Part shown: in pieces, positions 53,427 through 62,330 of the stretch
How positions within the stretch are numbered: the first letter of the stretch is position 1
Layout of the letters: each line of letters starts with the position of its first letter
Assembly (NCBI GenBank): GCA_032139905.1
Contig: JAQJDB010000002.1
Span: 62,001-126,000, forward strand
DNA from: Nitrospira sp. MA-1
GTDB lineage: Bacteria; Nitrospirota; Nitrospiria; Nitrospirales; UBA8639
Direction of reading: 5' to 3'
DNA length: 64,000 nucleotides
Program-made: the position numbers and the translations under genes
Notes under the pieces: model-generated
Seen by the model: only the letters and a program-made list of their open reading frames with translations
The model's database searches: none
What the model was told of the DNA's origin: nothing

Positions 53427-54680
53427 CTACACCTGGTCAAAGCGCCGATAGGTCTTTTGGGCCAGATTGTAAATCTCAATAAACCCTGCAGACGCATTCT
53501 GGTTGAAACTCGCATCCTTATTAAACGTGGCCAAATTGGCATCAAATAAAGAATAGGGAGATTTCATCGCGACCACATCGGCTTTTCCTTTAAACAGCTT
53601 TACTTTCACCGTTCCCTTCACACGCTGGTTGGCGGAATCCTGGAAAGCATGGATGGCATCCATTGACGGATCAAACCATTTGGCCCCATAACAGGTGTAC
53701 GCCCACTTTTCATCAATGAATTTTTTCAATTCGTTTAAGTCACGGGTATTGACAAGTTTTTCCAGATTAAAATGCGCTTTGATGAGGATTTCCGCTCCAG
53801 GAGCTTCATAGACGCCACGAACCTTCAATCCGACTAAACGGTCCTCCGTTAAATGCACAATGCCTACCCCATGCCTTGCCCCTACAGCATTGGCGCGTTC
53901 AATGACCCGGCAAAGGGAAAGCTCTTCACCATTGATTGAACAAGGGATTCCTTTGTTGAACCCAACTTCGACAATTTCCGGTTCATCCGGTGCCTGTTCC
54001 GGGGGAATGCACACCTGCAGAAATTTTCGTAAATCAGGAATGCAGGCCGGGTCCTCAATATCCCCTCCCTCATTAGTGGAGCCCCACATATTGTCATCAT
54101 GCGAATACAGGTACTCTTTAGTTTGCTTAATGGGGATATCGTGTTGTTTGGCATAATCAATCTGTTCATCCCGGCCCATACTCCATTCACGAACCGGAGC
54201 AATCACTTTCATCGTGGCATCCAATGTCGTGATGTAATTTTCAAAGCGAACCTGGTCATTCCCCTTTCCCGTTGAGCCGTGAGCAATGACTTTGATTCCC
54301 CGCCCCTTGGCCACGCGAACGGCAATTTCCGAAAGCGTTACCCGGGCTAGGGGAGTCGAGAGAGGATATCCCCCCTGGTAATCCGCATTGGCTTTAATGG
54401 CCCGAGACAGCAGTGTTTCAGCAAATTCTTCCCTGGCGTCAATGACCACCGCCTCCTCAGCACCCAGTTTGATCGCCTTCGCTTTGACCGCTTCAAGATC
54501 CTCATGTAATTGGCCTACATCGACTGTCAGTGCCACAATGGAACAGGCATAGGCTTCCTGAATCCATTTAAGCATAATGGAGGTATCCAGTCCTCCCGAG
54601 TACAGTAAAACACACTTATCAAACGTTCCCTTTTTGGCTTCGTGAGATGCAATTTTCTGATACGTGATTTTTGATTCCAT
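53427..54680 (-). CDS. argG: argininosuccinate synthase
   Basis: 417 residues from the ATG at 54680, which has an AGGTGA site; the frame open to 54743 adds an unlikely extension. The ATP pyrophosphatase motif is CVLLYSGGLDTSIMLKWI, followed by VIAHGSTGKGNDQVRFENYI, and YLYSHDDNMWGSTNEGGDIE, with citrulline/aspartate-binding residues. It condenses citrulline and aspartate with ATP in arginine synthesis. It is the short/long-branch bacterial type by its N-terminal about 15-residue extension (MESKITYQKIASHEAKKGTF). No other arginine gene is adjacent. Confidence 0.95.
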   Translation of the reverse strand: MESKITYQKIASHEAKKGTFDKCVLLYSGGLDTSIMLKWIQEAYACSIVALTVDVGQLHEDLEAVKAKAIKLGAEEAVVIDAREEFAETLLSRAIKANADYQGGYPLSTPLARVTLSEIAVRVAKGRGIKVIAHGSTGKGNDQVRFENYITTLDATMKVIAPVREWSMGRDEQIDYAKQHDIPIKQTKEYLYSHDDNMWGSTNEGGDIEDPACIPDLRKFLQVCIPPEQAPDEPEIVEVGFNKGIPCSINGEELSLCRVIERANAVGARHGVGIVHLTEDRLVGLKVRGVYEAPGAEILIKAHFNLEKLVNTRDLNELKKFIDEKWAYTCYGAKWFDPSMDAIHAFQDSANQRVKGTVKVKLFKGKADVVAMKSPYSLFDANLATFNKDASFNQNASAGFIEIYNLAQKTYRRFDQV

Positions 54681-54794
54681 GCCGTGTTCACCTAAAATAA
54701 GGTTGTGTACATTTATTGAGCCCTCACCATGTGTCAACCGCAAGAGCTCGCTTTTTTATTGAATAATAACCCAAGAAGATGAAGGAATTCGATG

Positions 54795-55982
54795 CTAGAC
54801 GGTGACATAGCGATCGACCACGGCGGCACCTACCGCATCACCCCAGACATTCACTGCGGTTCGAAACCGATCGATCAACCAGTCAATGGCCAAGAGGAGT
54901 CCGAGCCCCTCGAGTGGAAGCCCGACAGCTTGAAAGACCACAACCATCGTTACAAGCCCAGCTTCAGGAATCCCTGCAGCGCCAATGGCAGACACGGTCG
55001 CCACCACAAACAGGACAATAAGCGCCCCTCCACTTAATTCAATCCCCCAGGCTTGCGCGATAAACACTGCGGCTACGGCTTCATACAACGCGGATCCATC
55101 CATATTGACCGTCGCACCGACTGGAAGAACAAACCGACTTGATCGACTGCTCACCCCGGCACTTTCGACCCCCTCCATTGTCAGAGGCAAGGTCGCAGAC
55201 GAACTCGCGGTCGCAAACGCACTCGTCAGAGCTGCGCCAAGAGCACGCACATATGTCAAAGGATTCCGTTGACCTCCAAAATGCAAGATGAACCCCAGAA
55301 TAATTCCTGCATGGATGGCCAATCCCAGTAGCACGGTGATTGTGAATAACCCTAAACCAACTAACAGCGCGACAATACCGTCAATTCCACCGGCATTTGC
55401 TAAGCGCCCTGCCACCAAGCCAAACACGCCAATGGGACCGATCCACATCACAAGGTGAACCAGCTTCATGATCGCCCCAAACACCCCTTCGAAAAACTTG
55501 AGCACTAATGTACCATTTTCCCCGACCGTCGTCAGGGCCGCCCCGAATGCCAAAGAAAAGATGACCAATGGCAATAATTCACCCTGCGAAGCTGCCGCGA
55601 ATAAATTCGGGGAAAAGATTCCCTTTATGAGGTCGAGCCATCCGATGTTCACCGCCGCCTCAACTCCGGAAGGGGCCATCGCCGCGGCAATATCGGCTCC
55701 CGCTCCAGGTTTAATGAGACTGACCAGGATCATTCCCAGCCCAATGGCCATACCGGAAGTAATTAAATAGTAGGTGACCGTCACTCCTCCTAATTTTCCC
55801 AACTGGCGAATATCACCCAGGGATCCAACGCCCTGGATTATCGAAGCCACAATCAAGGGCACCACCAGCATCCGCAACATCCGGATCCAGAGCTCACCCA
55901 GAATTTCCACATGGCGAGCGACTTCTGGAGCCAGGGCTCCGAGCACCCCACCAGCCACCGCACCGGACACCATGAGCCACAC
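54795..55982 (-). CDS. dicarboxylate/amino acid:cation symporter (DAACS family)
   Basis: 395 residues, about eight helices and two hairpins. Landmarks are RMLRMLVVPLIVASIIQGVG, ATASSSATLPLTMEGVESAG (serine-rich motif), PVGATVNMDGSALYEAVAAV (NMDGT-like) and the C-terminal GIPEAGLVTMVVVFQAVGLP, with DWLIDRFRTAVNVWGDAVGA. The GTG start at 55982 is likely, but in-frame codons upstream may extend it. It imports glutamate, aspartate, or C4-dicarboxylates with Na+ or H+. It is followed by argG on the same strand, 52 bp away at the nearest reading. Confidence 0.9.
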   Translation of the reverse strand: MWLMVSGAVAGGVLGALAPEVARHVEILGELWIRMLRMLVVPLIVASIIQGVGSLGDIRQLGKLGGVTVTYYLITSGMAIGLGMILVSLIKPGAGADIAAAMAPSGVEAAVNIGWLDLIKGIFSPNLFAAASQGELLPLVIFSLAFGAALTTVGENGTLVLKFFEGVFGAIMKLVHLVMWIGPIGVFGLVAGRLANAGGIDGIVALLVGLGLFTITVLLGLAIHAGIILGFILHFGGQRNPLTYVRALGAALTSAFATASSSATLPLTMEGVESAGVSSRSSRFVLPVGATVNMDGSALYEAVAAVFIAQAWGIELSGGALIVLFVVATVSAIGAAGIPEAGLVTMVVVFQAVGLPLEGLGLLLAIDWLIDRFRTAVNVWGDAVGAAVVDRYVTV

Positions 55983-56064
55983 GAGTGGACCATGGCCATT
56001 TCCACGATCTACAGATAAGGGTTGTTTGGTAATGGGACAAACCTGATTTTAGGGAAGGGAAACG

Positions 56065-56337
56065 CTACTTGGTCTTTTTGGCTAATTTCTGCCCAGCTAC
56101 CCCGACACCCAGAGTAGTGGACTTTGATTGCCTCACAATGTCATAAAAACTATCGAGGGAAATAATGGGCTCAAGCTTCTGATGCAAGTAAATGAGTGCC
56201 CTGGATGGTTCCACCCCAATCTGCCAACCAAGATCCTGGTCAGGCTTCAGTTCTTGAACATAGGCAATGGCCGATGCACTGATAAAGGTCTTTCGTTCCC
56301 CTGTGAGGGTTGATTGCCTGACCTGTACAAAAAACAT
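56065..56337 (-). CDS. 90-aa protein, last gene of the GNAT/ATP-grasp operon
   Basis: 90 residues from the ATG at 56337, preceded by AAGGGG at good spacing; the frame open to 56352 adds five residues. The sequence FFVQVRQSTLTGERKTFISA, SAIAYVQELKPDQDLGWQIG and VEPSRALIYLHQKLEPIISL is mixed alpha/beta, ending in a Lys-rich tail (AGQKLAKKTK). I recognise no family. It starts 34 bp after the 664-aa gene, so it is probably co-transcribed. It could be a partner or small regulatory subunit. Confidence 0.65.
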   Translation of the reverse strand: MFFVQVRQSTLTGERKTFISASAIAYVQELKPDQDLGWQIGVEPSRALIYLHQKLEPIISLDSFYDIVRQSKSTTLGVGVAGQKLAKKTK

Positions 56338-56370
56338 GCTCACCCCTTTCAATCGTAACCGTTCAAAGGT

Positions 56371-58365
56371 CTACAACCAGGTGAAGGCCTGCCCCCACCC
56401 TTCCTTGGCATGTGCGGTCACCTCAGCGATGATTTCGGCCGGAACGGCTTTTGGGTCACCCACCTCCATCTGATTATAATGAAACGCATAAATATGAGCG
56501 GCAAAATGCTCGAAGGTTAATGACGATTCTCCCGGAATTTCCCAATGACCGACCACAGACGGTTCAACCCCTCTCCCCCAATTTTGACGGCCCTCATTAT
56601 TCGGATTGAAGAAATAGACGCGAACCTTCCCTTCTTCATCCTCGGCAACACGCTGGATGGAGACGGCGTGATAACCTAAAAAGACCCCATGCACATTGGT
56701 AATAAGGAGACCAACTGGATTCGGATACACCAAATCATGCCCCCCGTCGTATAAAGGATGATGGGTGGCATAAAATAACCGTAAAAATTCCTCATACCCG
56801 GAGACCGTCTGGTTAACCATAGTAATTGAAGCCAGACTGGTCGCCACCCACCGACCATACAAAGCCGGGTTCACCCATTTGTGTGGATCTTCACCCCGCA
56901 ACGCCGCACGCCTCATCTTTTCATCGTAGATACGATCCAGATGCGGTACCAGAATGCGTGATACCGGATCGAGCTTCAAATCAAATTTTCCTTCCGCGAC
57001 TCCTCCCCCGATTTCTCCGGATAAGATCCTCTGCCCCTCAAAAAGAAATTCAACAGTGTCGTCCCGAGCCGCGCTGGTCAATAATTGGAGCAAATACCCA
57101 GGATCATGGAGACTCCAGAGACTCAGGGCACGGGCGCCCTGACAGGTCGGGTTGTTTCCCTGGCCGACTCCCAACGGCTGCCCTAACATGGCAATCGCCC
57201 CACCCACAATGGCAGCATTGGCCGTAATCCCAGTCCCGCGGGGCAGATGTTTCTTGGTGACTTGTTGAGCAGTAGAACACAAATCAAGATTAAGCAATTT
57301 AGTCAGACCATCAGCGACCTCTGGTCGTGCAAGAAGCATCCGCTCTAACATCTGTTGAAACCCATAGATGATCCAACTCGTAGCAGGATGAATGGTCAGG
57401 CGCATTAACTCAAAGACCTTTTCCCGATACTGTTCCATGTGGGCCTGGCCTACCTCGGTCAAATCCAAGGCAATCGCCAGGATTCCCGTTTCGTCATTCT
57501 TGAGGACATGCTGGAGGAACGCGACATGGTATTCGCTGGATAGACCGGTCAGCGTCAACAATTTCCCCACCACCTTGGCCTCATTCTCAATCTCATGTGT
57601 GGTGGCTTTGGCCAAAAGATTGCGATAATTCGTGGGAGAGCCCGCTTTCTGGGCCAGTGGTGTGGGAGCGCCCGTGGCCTTGAGGTACCGGTCCAGTCTA
57701 GCAGCCAGTTTGGGGTCTGGATCCCCCTGAATGTTTTTGGCTTGCTCAATCATTTTTAATGTGAGGCTTACATCAATAGGACGCTGAGCCACTCGCGCAT
57801 CAATATCATCAAGAACATGTTCCAGCAACCCTTCCGAGGAAACCTCTTGCTCAATCATGGCTAATATTCTGCGGGCTCGTGCATAGACCTTCGGACGCAG
57901 ACGGGACTCCTCGGTCTCACTGCCGTACAGCAAATCAAGATTGAGCCCCATAACCGTCTGTAAAAATGCTTGAGCAAGTTGCGCAGAAAATTTCGGGTGT
58001 TGCGAGTCGCCGGCTGCAATGGATAAAACCCGAAGCTCGCTCAGCATTTCTAATGACGAATACTGCCCTTCGGCACGGAGCCCCCCACCCACCAACTCGG
58101 CTAGAAGCCGGTCAGGATGTTCCCAGGGTCCGGCATGAAAGACCCCTGCGGAATCAAAACGATGGGCCTGTCCTCTTACGATTTGCAGACCTTCGTCGCT
58201 TTCAAACAAATCCGTGGCACGACGAATAACCTCTGGCTGATACTTGGCCTTGGCAAATGGTTCCGCCTGCTCCAAAGCCTCAAGGGCCTGAAGTAACGCT
58301 TGTTCTTGACGGGCAGTGGCGTCCATTAATTCAGGCTGAAAAGAGCCTTGGGGGGAATCACTCAT
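56371..58365 (-). CDS. 664-aa protein with papain-like Cys-His-Asn pattern, family unknown
   Basis: 664 residues from the ATG at 58365 with GAGGAG upstream; the longer frame to 58494 would only overlap the ATP-grasp gene. The N-terminal about 370 residues are helical and unfamiliar. The second part has a papain-type order: Gln402, Cys408 (GQGNNPTCQGARALSLW; Gln six residues before Cys as in papain), His566 (VFLGYHAVSIQRVAEDEEGK) and Asn587 (VRVYFFNPNNEG). The His-strand-Asn spacing and the GYHAV...FNP context fit cysteine-protease or transglutaminase-like folds. So a hydrolase or amide-forming transferase is predicted, not proven. It sits between the ATP-grasp gene (start overlaps its stop by 8 bp) and the 90-aa gene. 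Confidence 0.7.
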   Translation of the reverse strand: MSDSPQGSFQPELMDATARQEQALLQALEALEQAEPFAKAKYQPEVIRRATDLFESDEGLQIVRGQAHRFDSAGVFHAGPWEHPDRLLAELVGGGLRAEGQYSSLEMLSELRVLSIAAGDSQHPKFSAQLAQAFLQTVMGLNLDLLYGSETEESRLRPKVYARARRILAMIEQEVSSEGLLEHVLDDIDARVAQRPIDVSLTLKMIEQAKNIQGDPDPKLAARLDRYLKATGAPTPLAQKAGSPTNYRNLLAKATTHEIENEAKVVGKLLTLTGLSSEYHVAFLQHVLKNDETGILAIALDLTEVGQAHMEQYREKVFELMRLTIHPATSWIIYGFQQMLERMLLARPEVADGLTKLLNLDLCSTAQQVTKKHLPRGTGITANAAIVGGAIAMLGQPLGVGQGNNPTCQGARALSLWSLHDPGYLLQLLTSAARDDTVEFLFEGQRILSGEIGGGVAEGKFDLKLDPVSRILVPHLDRIYDEKMRRAALRGEDPHKWVNPALYGRWVATSLASITMVNQTVSGYEEFLRLFYATHHPLYDGGHDLVYPNPVGLLITNVHGVFLGYHAVSIQRVAEDEEGKVRVYFFNPNNEGRQNWGRGVEPSVVGHWEIPGESSLTFEHFAAHIYAFHYNQMEVGDPKAVPAEIIAEVTAHAKEGWGQAFTWL

Positions 58366-59605
58366 AGAAATCATACTCCTCATAACGTTGGACGAGCTCA
58401 CGCAGGGCTTCCGGATCTTCTCCCGCCAGAAAGACGGTGCCATAATGATTACCGAAACCCACACGCTCTGCCACTTTGGCGGTGACAGGTTCAAACATGG
58501 TATGCCGGTCCATATAGGGATGGGCTTCCAATTCTTTTGGAAATTGTAGTTGATGGACGCTGGCTTTTCGAGGATACACCATTAAATTAGCTGCAAAAAC
58601 TTTATGGTCTTTTTCTTTTGGGAAAAACCGGTCCAATTCTGTTTTGGAGGTATTGGGATCAGAGCATAACAATAAAGCTGCATATGGATTAAAGCCATGG
58701 GCACGCTGAATGAGTTCAAAAATATGGCCGCCGGGTACACGGGCCGCCACCTCCCCAAAATGCAACTCCCCCTCCGGATCCAAAAAATATTCCGGATGAA
58801 TCATACCATTAACGATGCCAAATGCCTTCATAAGTTTTTCAATCGCCTTACGAATCTTTGTCCGGTGTTTGCTGAGCTTCGGCGTTTCCGGCACGATCTG
58901 GGAATAGCCCAGATGCACGTACTCGGTAATATTCATAAATTCGATTTTTCCCTTATGGATAAAGGCTTCGACCGAAAATTCCTGACCGGCCAAATGGCTC
59001 TCGGCCAGACAAGGAAAGGCATCGTCGGGAAGGGAGATGATGTCTTGTCGACTTCGAACAAACACATGGCCCACACTCCCAGCCGCGGAGAGAGGTTTCA
59101 GATGAACCGGTTCCGGCGCTTCCTCTTGCAAGCGAAGTCTAGCCTCATTGATGTCATCAAAAAACGCGAGTGCTTCTTCCCGTGAGCGAATTTCTTCAAA
59201 AACCCCGACACGAATGCCGTTCATTTGCGCATTGCGCTTCATCATGGCCTTGTCGCGGAACAGCAGAGCCCGTTGAAAGGCACGTGGATCTTTAAGCAGA
59301 CGGGTGTTGAGGGACCCGGCCCATTCTACCGTTTCTTCATACAGCGGAACAGCATGACTCACCCCCCGCTCCACCAACTTTTCATAGAGTCGGTCGGAAT
59401 TCTGATTGTGCACATAAAAGTCCCAGGTCACCACATCCACCCCATCCTCTTTTAATGCGATATCAAAACCCTCCGGTACCACCGCGACGAAGGGGATGTT
59501 GTGTTCCTTTGCTGCTTCCATCGTTTCCAAGCTATAGCCGAGCAGAGCCACTGGGGCCCTCTTTCCTATCCGGGCTTTCTTGACCACTGGGGCTTTCTTT
59601 TCCAT
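58358..59605 (-). CDS. ATP-grasp carboxylate-amine ligase-like protein
   Basis: 415 residues from the ATG at 59605, which has an AAGGAGA site six bases upstream. A reading to 59671 is open but unlikely. ATP-grasp landmarks are a KPLSAAGSVGHVFV Gly-loop, LAESHLAGQEFSVEAFIHKG, and HPEYFLDPEGELHFGEVAAR then VPGGHIFELI, with acidic metal ligands and an Arg. Before it, a Rossmann-like N-terminal part (VALLGYSLETMEAAKEHNIP) is typical of BacD/BL00235-type amino acid ligases. It probably joins a carboxylate to an amine through an acyl-phosphate. Co-directional with the GNAT gene 118 bp upstream and coupled to the 664-aa gene. Confidence 0.83.
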   Translation of the reverse strand: MEKKAPVVKKARIGKRAPVALLGYSLETMEAAKEHNIPFVAVVPEGFDIALKEDGVDVVTWDFYVHNQNSDRLYEKLVERGVSHAVPLYEETVEWAGSLNTRLLKDPRAFQRALLFRDKAMMKRNAQMNGIRVGVFEEIRSREEALAFFDDINEARLRLQEEAPEPVHLKPLSAAGSVGHVFVRSRQDIISLPDDAFPCLAESHLAGQEFSVEAFIHKGKIEFMNITEYVHLGYSQIVPETPKLSKHRTKIRKAIEKLMKAFGIVNGMIHPEYFLDPEGELHFGEVAARVPGGHIFELIQRAHGFNPYAALLLCSDPNTSKTELDRFFPKEKDHKVFAANLMVYPRKASVHQLQFPKELEAHPYMDRHTMFEPVTAKVAERVGFGNHYGTVFLAGEDPEALRELVQRYEEYDFYE

Positions 59606-59722
59606 GTCAAATCTCCTTAAGTGGGGGACATATCGAATAAACTCCTCCATGCTGTCGCTGCTAGCAGACAAATGGAGAACCCATCAGCAATGATAATTCG
59701 CTCGTTTGGGAGGAAGGACGTG

Positions 59723-60289
59723 TTAGAACAGATATTGGTACAGCTCAAAACCCTCTTCATGGTAGGGCTTCAACCAACCGCCGCCCCACTCTAAGACTTC
59801 GTCACGAGTGGACGCAATACATTCAAAACCGAAACGGCGATAGGAGCGCGTGGCCCAAAAGGCCTTGGGATGGGCAATTAACACCATGCCACGTTTTCCC
59901 TCGCGCCGGGCCACATCGCGGACGTAATTGAGTAATTGAGGCCCAAACCCTTTGCCGGTCTGGTGATCATAGACATAGATGTACCCAATATAAAACATGT
60001 CTCCGACTGACTGGGTAGATACGATGCCGACCGGCGCATTCCCTTCTCGCCCGATATAAAACTGCCGCCGAGCAAACTCCCGTTCCCCCCAGGATTCATC
60101 CACCTCATGCTGTGCCATATCCTTCTCATGAAGAAAGGGTCGATACCAGTCAGCAGAAGATCTGAGGATATTGGCAGCAATAACCATCTCATGACGTTTG
60201 GCCGGCTGAATATCCAGCCGCCGATGAATAATTCTCCTACCGGTTCTTCGATGTAGACGTTCCCCTATTTCCGTTTGATTCTGCATCAT
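59723..60289 (-). CDS. GNAT-family N-acetyltransferase
   Basis: 188 residues. The GNAT core has FYIGREGNAPVGIVSTQSVG, then MFYIGYIYVYDHQTGKGFGP with the acetyl-CoA-binding loop (QTGKGFG, Q/R-x-x-G-x-G/A type), VLIAHPKAFWATRSYRRFGF, which is motif B, and ECIASTRDEVLEWGGGW. The substrate is unknown. It is the first gene of the operon, start ATG with AAAGGAT upstream. Upstream is the 554-bp palindromic region shared with the divergent sigma-54 activator. Confidence 0.85.
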   Translation of the reverse strand: MMQNQTEIGERLHRRTGRRIIHRRLDIQPAKRHEMVIAANILRSSADWYRPFLHEKDMAQHEVDESWGEREFARRQFYIGREGNAPVGIVSTQSVGDMFYIGYIYVYDHQTGKGFGPQLLNYVRDVARREGKRGMVLIAHPKAFWATRSYRRFGFECIASTRDEVLEWGGGWLKPYHEEGFELYQYLF

Positions 60290-60463
60290 AAAGATTGATC
60301 CTTTGTTTAAATTTGTGCCACGGACTCATGCTCCTAAAGAGCCGAGCCCTAGGATTCTTGCCTATTTCTTATAATTTCTTATAATTGTTTTCAGAGGGAA
60401 AATTGGTGTGAGCATCCCCTTATTCACACCGACATTTCACATTGCGTAAGATTTTGAAAATTT

Positions 60464-60503
60464 CTTACGAAAACTAATGAAGTCTTCATTCCATTTTCGT
60501 AAG
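60464..60503. promoter_or_regulatory. 40-bp near-perfect palindrome
   Basis: The arms are CTTACGAAAA and TTTTCGTAAG (10 bp perfect), enclosing AATGAAG-t-CTTCATT (7 bp perfect). A related CGTAAG half-site is at 60445-60450. The arrangement suggests an operator bound by a dimer or tetramer, or a cruciform. A terminator is unlikely as no T tract follows. It lies between the GNAT operon and the sigma-54 activator gene and may control either. Confidence 0.65.
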
Positions 60504-60825
60504 GTATGAGGGCGCATGGGAAATTACGGCACACCGTATTCACATTGCCTCAACTCATGGTAATCAAGCGCAACCAGTCAAATGGTCTTGGCTCGATCAC
60601 CGAATTGAATTAAAACCAGTACACCTCACAGAGACATTCAAACCATTCATTTGTAAGGTATGTCTTATGGTCATCCCCAAAATTCATCTATCCATACCTC
60701 TTAATACCTACTAACACTTCGCAAGACCTGTTCCAGCAGTTAAATGGTTGATATTTGAAAATTTATTGAATTTTGGGACTGCAATGTCCCTACAATTGGG
60801 ACACACTTGACTCATTTGCATATTA

Positions 60826-60843
60826 TGAGACAACATTGTCTCA
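60826..60843. promoter_or_regulatory. perfect palindrome abutting the sigma-54 activator start
   Basis: TGAGACAACATTGTCTCA, eight-base arms with a two-base centre. The next base begins the ATG of the activator at 60844, leaving no room for a Shine-Dalgarno site. It may be an operator that blocks transcription or translation initiation, or the true start is the in-frame ATG at 60871. The GGGAC-tgcaat-GTCCC inverted repeat lies 36 bp upstream. Confidence 0.65.
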
Positions 60844-62310
60844 ATGCCGGATTCAACTTCTATAGTCATTATGGGTTCCCCGGAGCTGGAACAGGCTTTG
60901 AATCGTGAAGGCCTTGGGGTTGTACGGTTGGAAACCCCGGAAAATGTGAAGACCCTGTCGATTGGTTCACAGACCCGCCTGGTTATACTCGACGGTCAAC
61001 ATCTTGGAGACTCCCGGATGTTTGAGATGATGAAGACCATACAAGAACACAGACCCTATCTTGATGTGCTGGTATTTAAGCCGGGCGCCGATGCCGGCTA
61101 TGTTCATTCTGTCTTGAAAAACGGCGCAGCGGATGTGATTTACGAGGATTCACATGAAAAACTTCATCAAGCCATAGAGGCCATTCAGAACAATCAAAAG
61201 TTTTCTCCCGATACCCCGGATTTGCGTGATACACGCAAAAGGGTGGGAAGCTTTGAAGGCATTCTCAGCCGTAACGGAGCCATGTGGGATATTTTTGAAA
61301 CCATTACCCGCACCGCGAGTTCGGACGCCACAGTGTTAATTGTGGGGGAAACCGGAACGGGTAAAGATTTACTGGCTCGGGCGATTCACCGTCAGTCCGG
61401 GCGAACCGGACGATTTGTGGCCGTCAATTGCAGCACGATCAGTCCAGAAATTATTGAATCGGAATTGTTCGGCCATGAACGCGGGGCTTTCACCGGAGCC
61501 CATCAACAAAAGCAGGGATTATTTCGGTATGCCGATGGCGGCACCATCCTTCTGGATGAGATTGGGGATATGCCGGTTCAAACTCAACTCAGTCTTTTAC
61601 GGGTATTGCAGGAACAGACGGTGAGGCCGGTTGGGTCTCATCATGAAGTACCCATTGATGCGCGTGTCATTGCCGCGACCAACGCCTCGTTAGCCAACGC
61701 CGTTCAAACCGGCTCCTTTCGCGAAGATCTCTTCTACCGGCTTGACGTCATTCGCTTAGAAGTGCCGCCTTTACGAGAGCGACCGGAGGATATCCTCTAT
61801 ATGTTCGGGCATTTTCTGAAACGCGTCTGTGCCGACTATGGAATGGACTGTCCGGAATTGCACCAATCCTTCATGGATCTGCTCTTAGAGCAGACCTGGC
61901 CAGGCAATGTCCGACAATTGGAAAACCTCACGCAACGTCTGGTCTTAAAAGGCCACAACCGTGAATTGACCGGGGAAGATCTGGCTGAGGTGTTGTATTC
62001 ACAGGATATTCCTGGGTCTTCTTCAGCTCCGACCGCTCTTGAAACAGAAAGCGTGAACCAACCCCTCCAAAGCCAGGGTGATCACACTCCGTCCCTCAAT
62101 CCGGCCCTCACGCTGGCGGCCTACCTTGAGCCACACCTCGCCACCCTGGAGAAAGAGTATTTGGAAACCGTGCTGTCCAAAAATAGCGGTCGCATTGCCG
62201 AGTCAGCCAATCAGGCCGGCATGAGTCGCCGAACGCTCCTGCGCAAGCTCAATGCCTACCACATCGACAAACAAAATTTTCGAAATAAGAATTCAGAATT
62301 AAAAGATTGA
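60844..62310 (+). CDS. sigma-54-dependent transcriptional activator (NtrC-type)
   Basis: 488 residues. The N-terminal about 115 residues look like a receiver (SIVIMGSPELEQALNREGLG, LVILDGQHLGDSRMFEMMKT, VLKNGAADVIYEDSHEKLHQ), with a degenerate acidic pocket. The AAA+ domain has Walker A GETGTGKD at 168-175, the sigma-54-contacting GAFTGA at 214-219, and Walker B TILLDEIGDMP. The C-terminal Fis HTH is YLETVLSKNSGRIAESANQA, GMSRRTLLRKL. It is divergent from the GNAT/ATP-grasp operon; whether it activates that operon is untested. The ATG at 60844 abuts a palindrome. Confidence 0.93.
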   Translation: MPDSTSIVIMGSPELEQALNREGLGVVRLETPENVKTLSIGSQTRLVILDGQHLGDSRMFEMMKTIQEHRPYLDVLVFKPGADAGYVHSVLKNGAADVIYEDSHEKLHQAIEAIQNNQKFSPDTPDLRDTRKRVGSFEGILSRNGAMWDIFETITRTASSDATVLIVGETGTGKDLLARAIHRQSGRTGRFVAVNCSTISPEIIESELFGHERGAFTGAHQQKQGLFRYADGGTILLDEIGDMPVQTQLSLLRVLQEQTVRPVGSHHEVPIDARVIAATNASLANAVQTGSFREDLFYRLDVIRLEVPPLRERPEDILYMFGHFLKRVCADYGMDCPELHQSFMDLLLEQTWPGNVRQLENLTQRLVLKGHNRELTGEDLAEVLYSQDIPGSSSAPTALETESVNQPLQSQGDHTPSLNPALTLAAYLEPHLATLEKEYLETVLSKNSGRIAESANQAGMSRRTLLRKLNAYHIDKQNFRNKNSELKD

Positions 62311-62330
62311 AGGGAGGAGGCCACCGGGGC

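Larger units (their letters stand above)
60290..60843. other. divergent regulatory region between GNAT operon and sigma-54 activator
   Basis: 554 bp, AT-rich, with no gene. It holds TTTCTTATAA repeated directly near 60365-60385, a 40-bp palindrome at 60464-60503, a repeated GTAAGGTATG (60499 and 60653), GGGAC/GTCCC half-sites near 60775-60802, and a perfect palindrome at 60826-60843 abutting the activator start. I searched for TGGCAC-N5-TTGC sigma-54 promoters and found none I would defend. Confidence 0.7.

Noticed and set aside
60300-60843. Sigma-54 promoter (TGGCAC-N5-TTGC) upstream of the GNAT operon
   Set aside because: The nearest candidate, TGGCAC with AAATTTAAAC after it, lacks the -12 GC; the spacing elsewhere is wrong.
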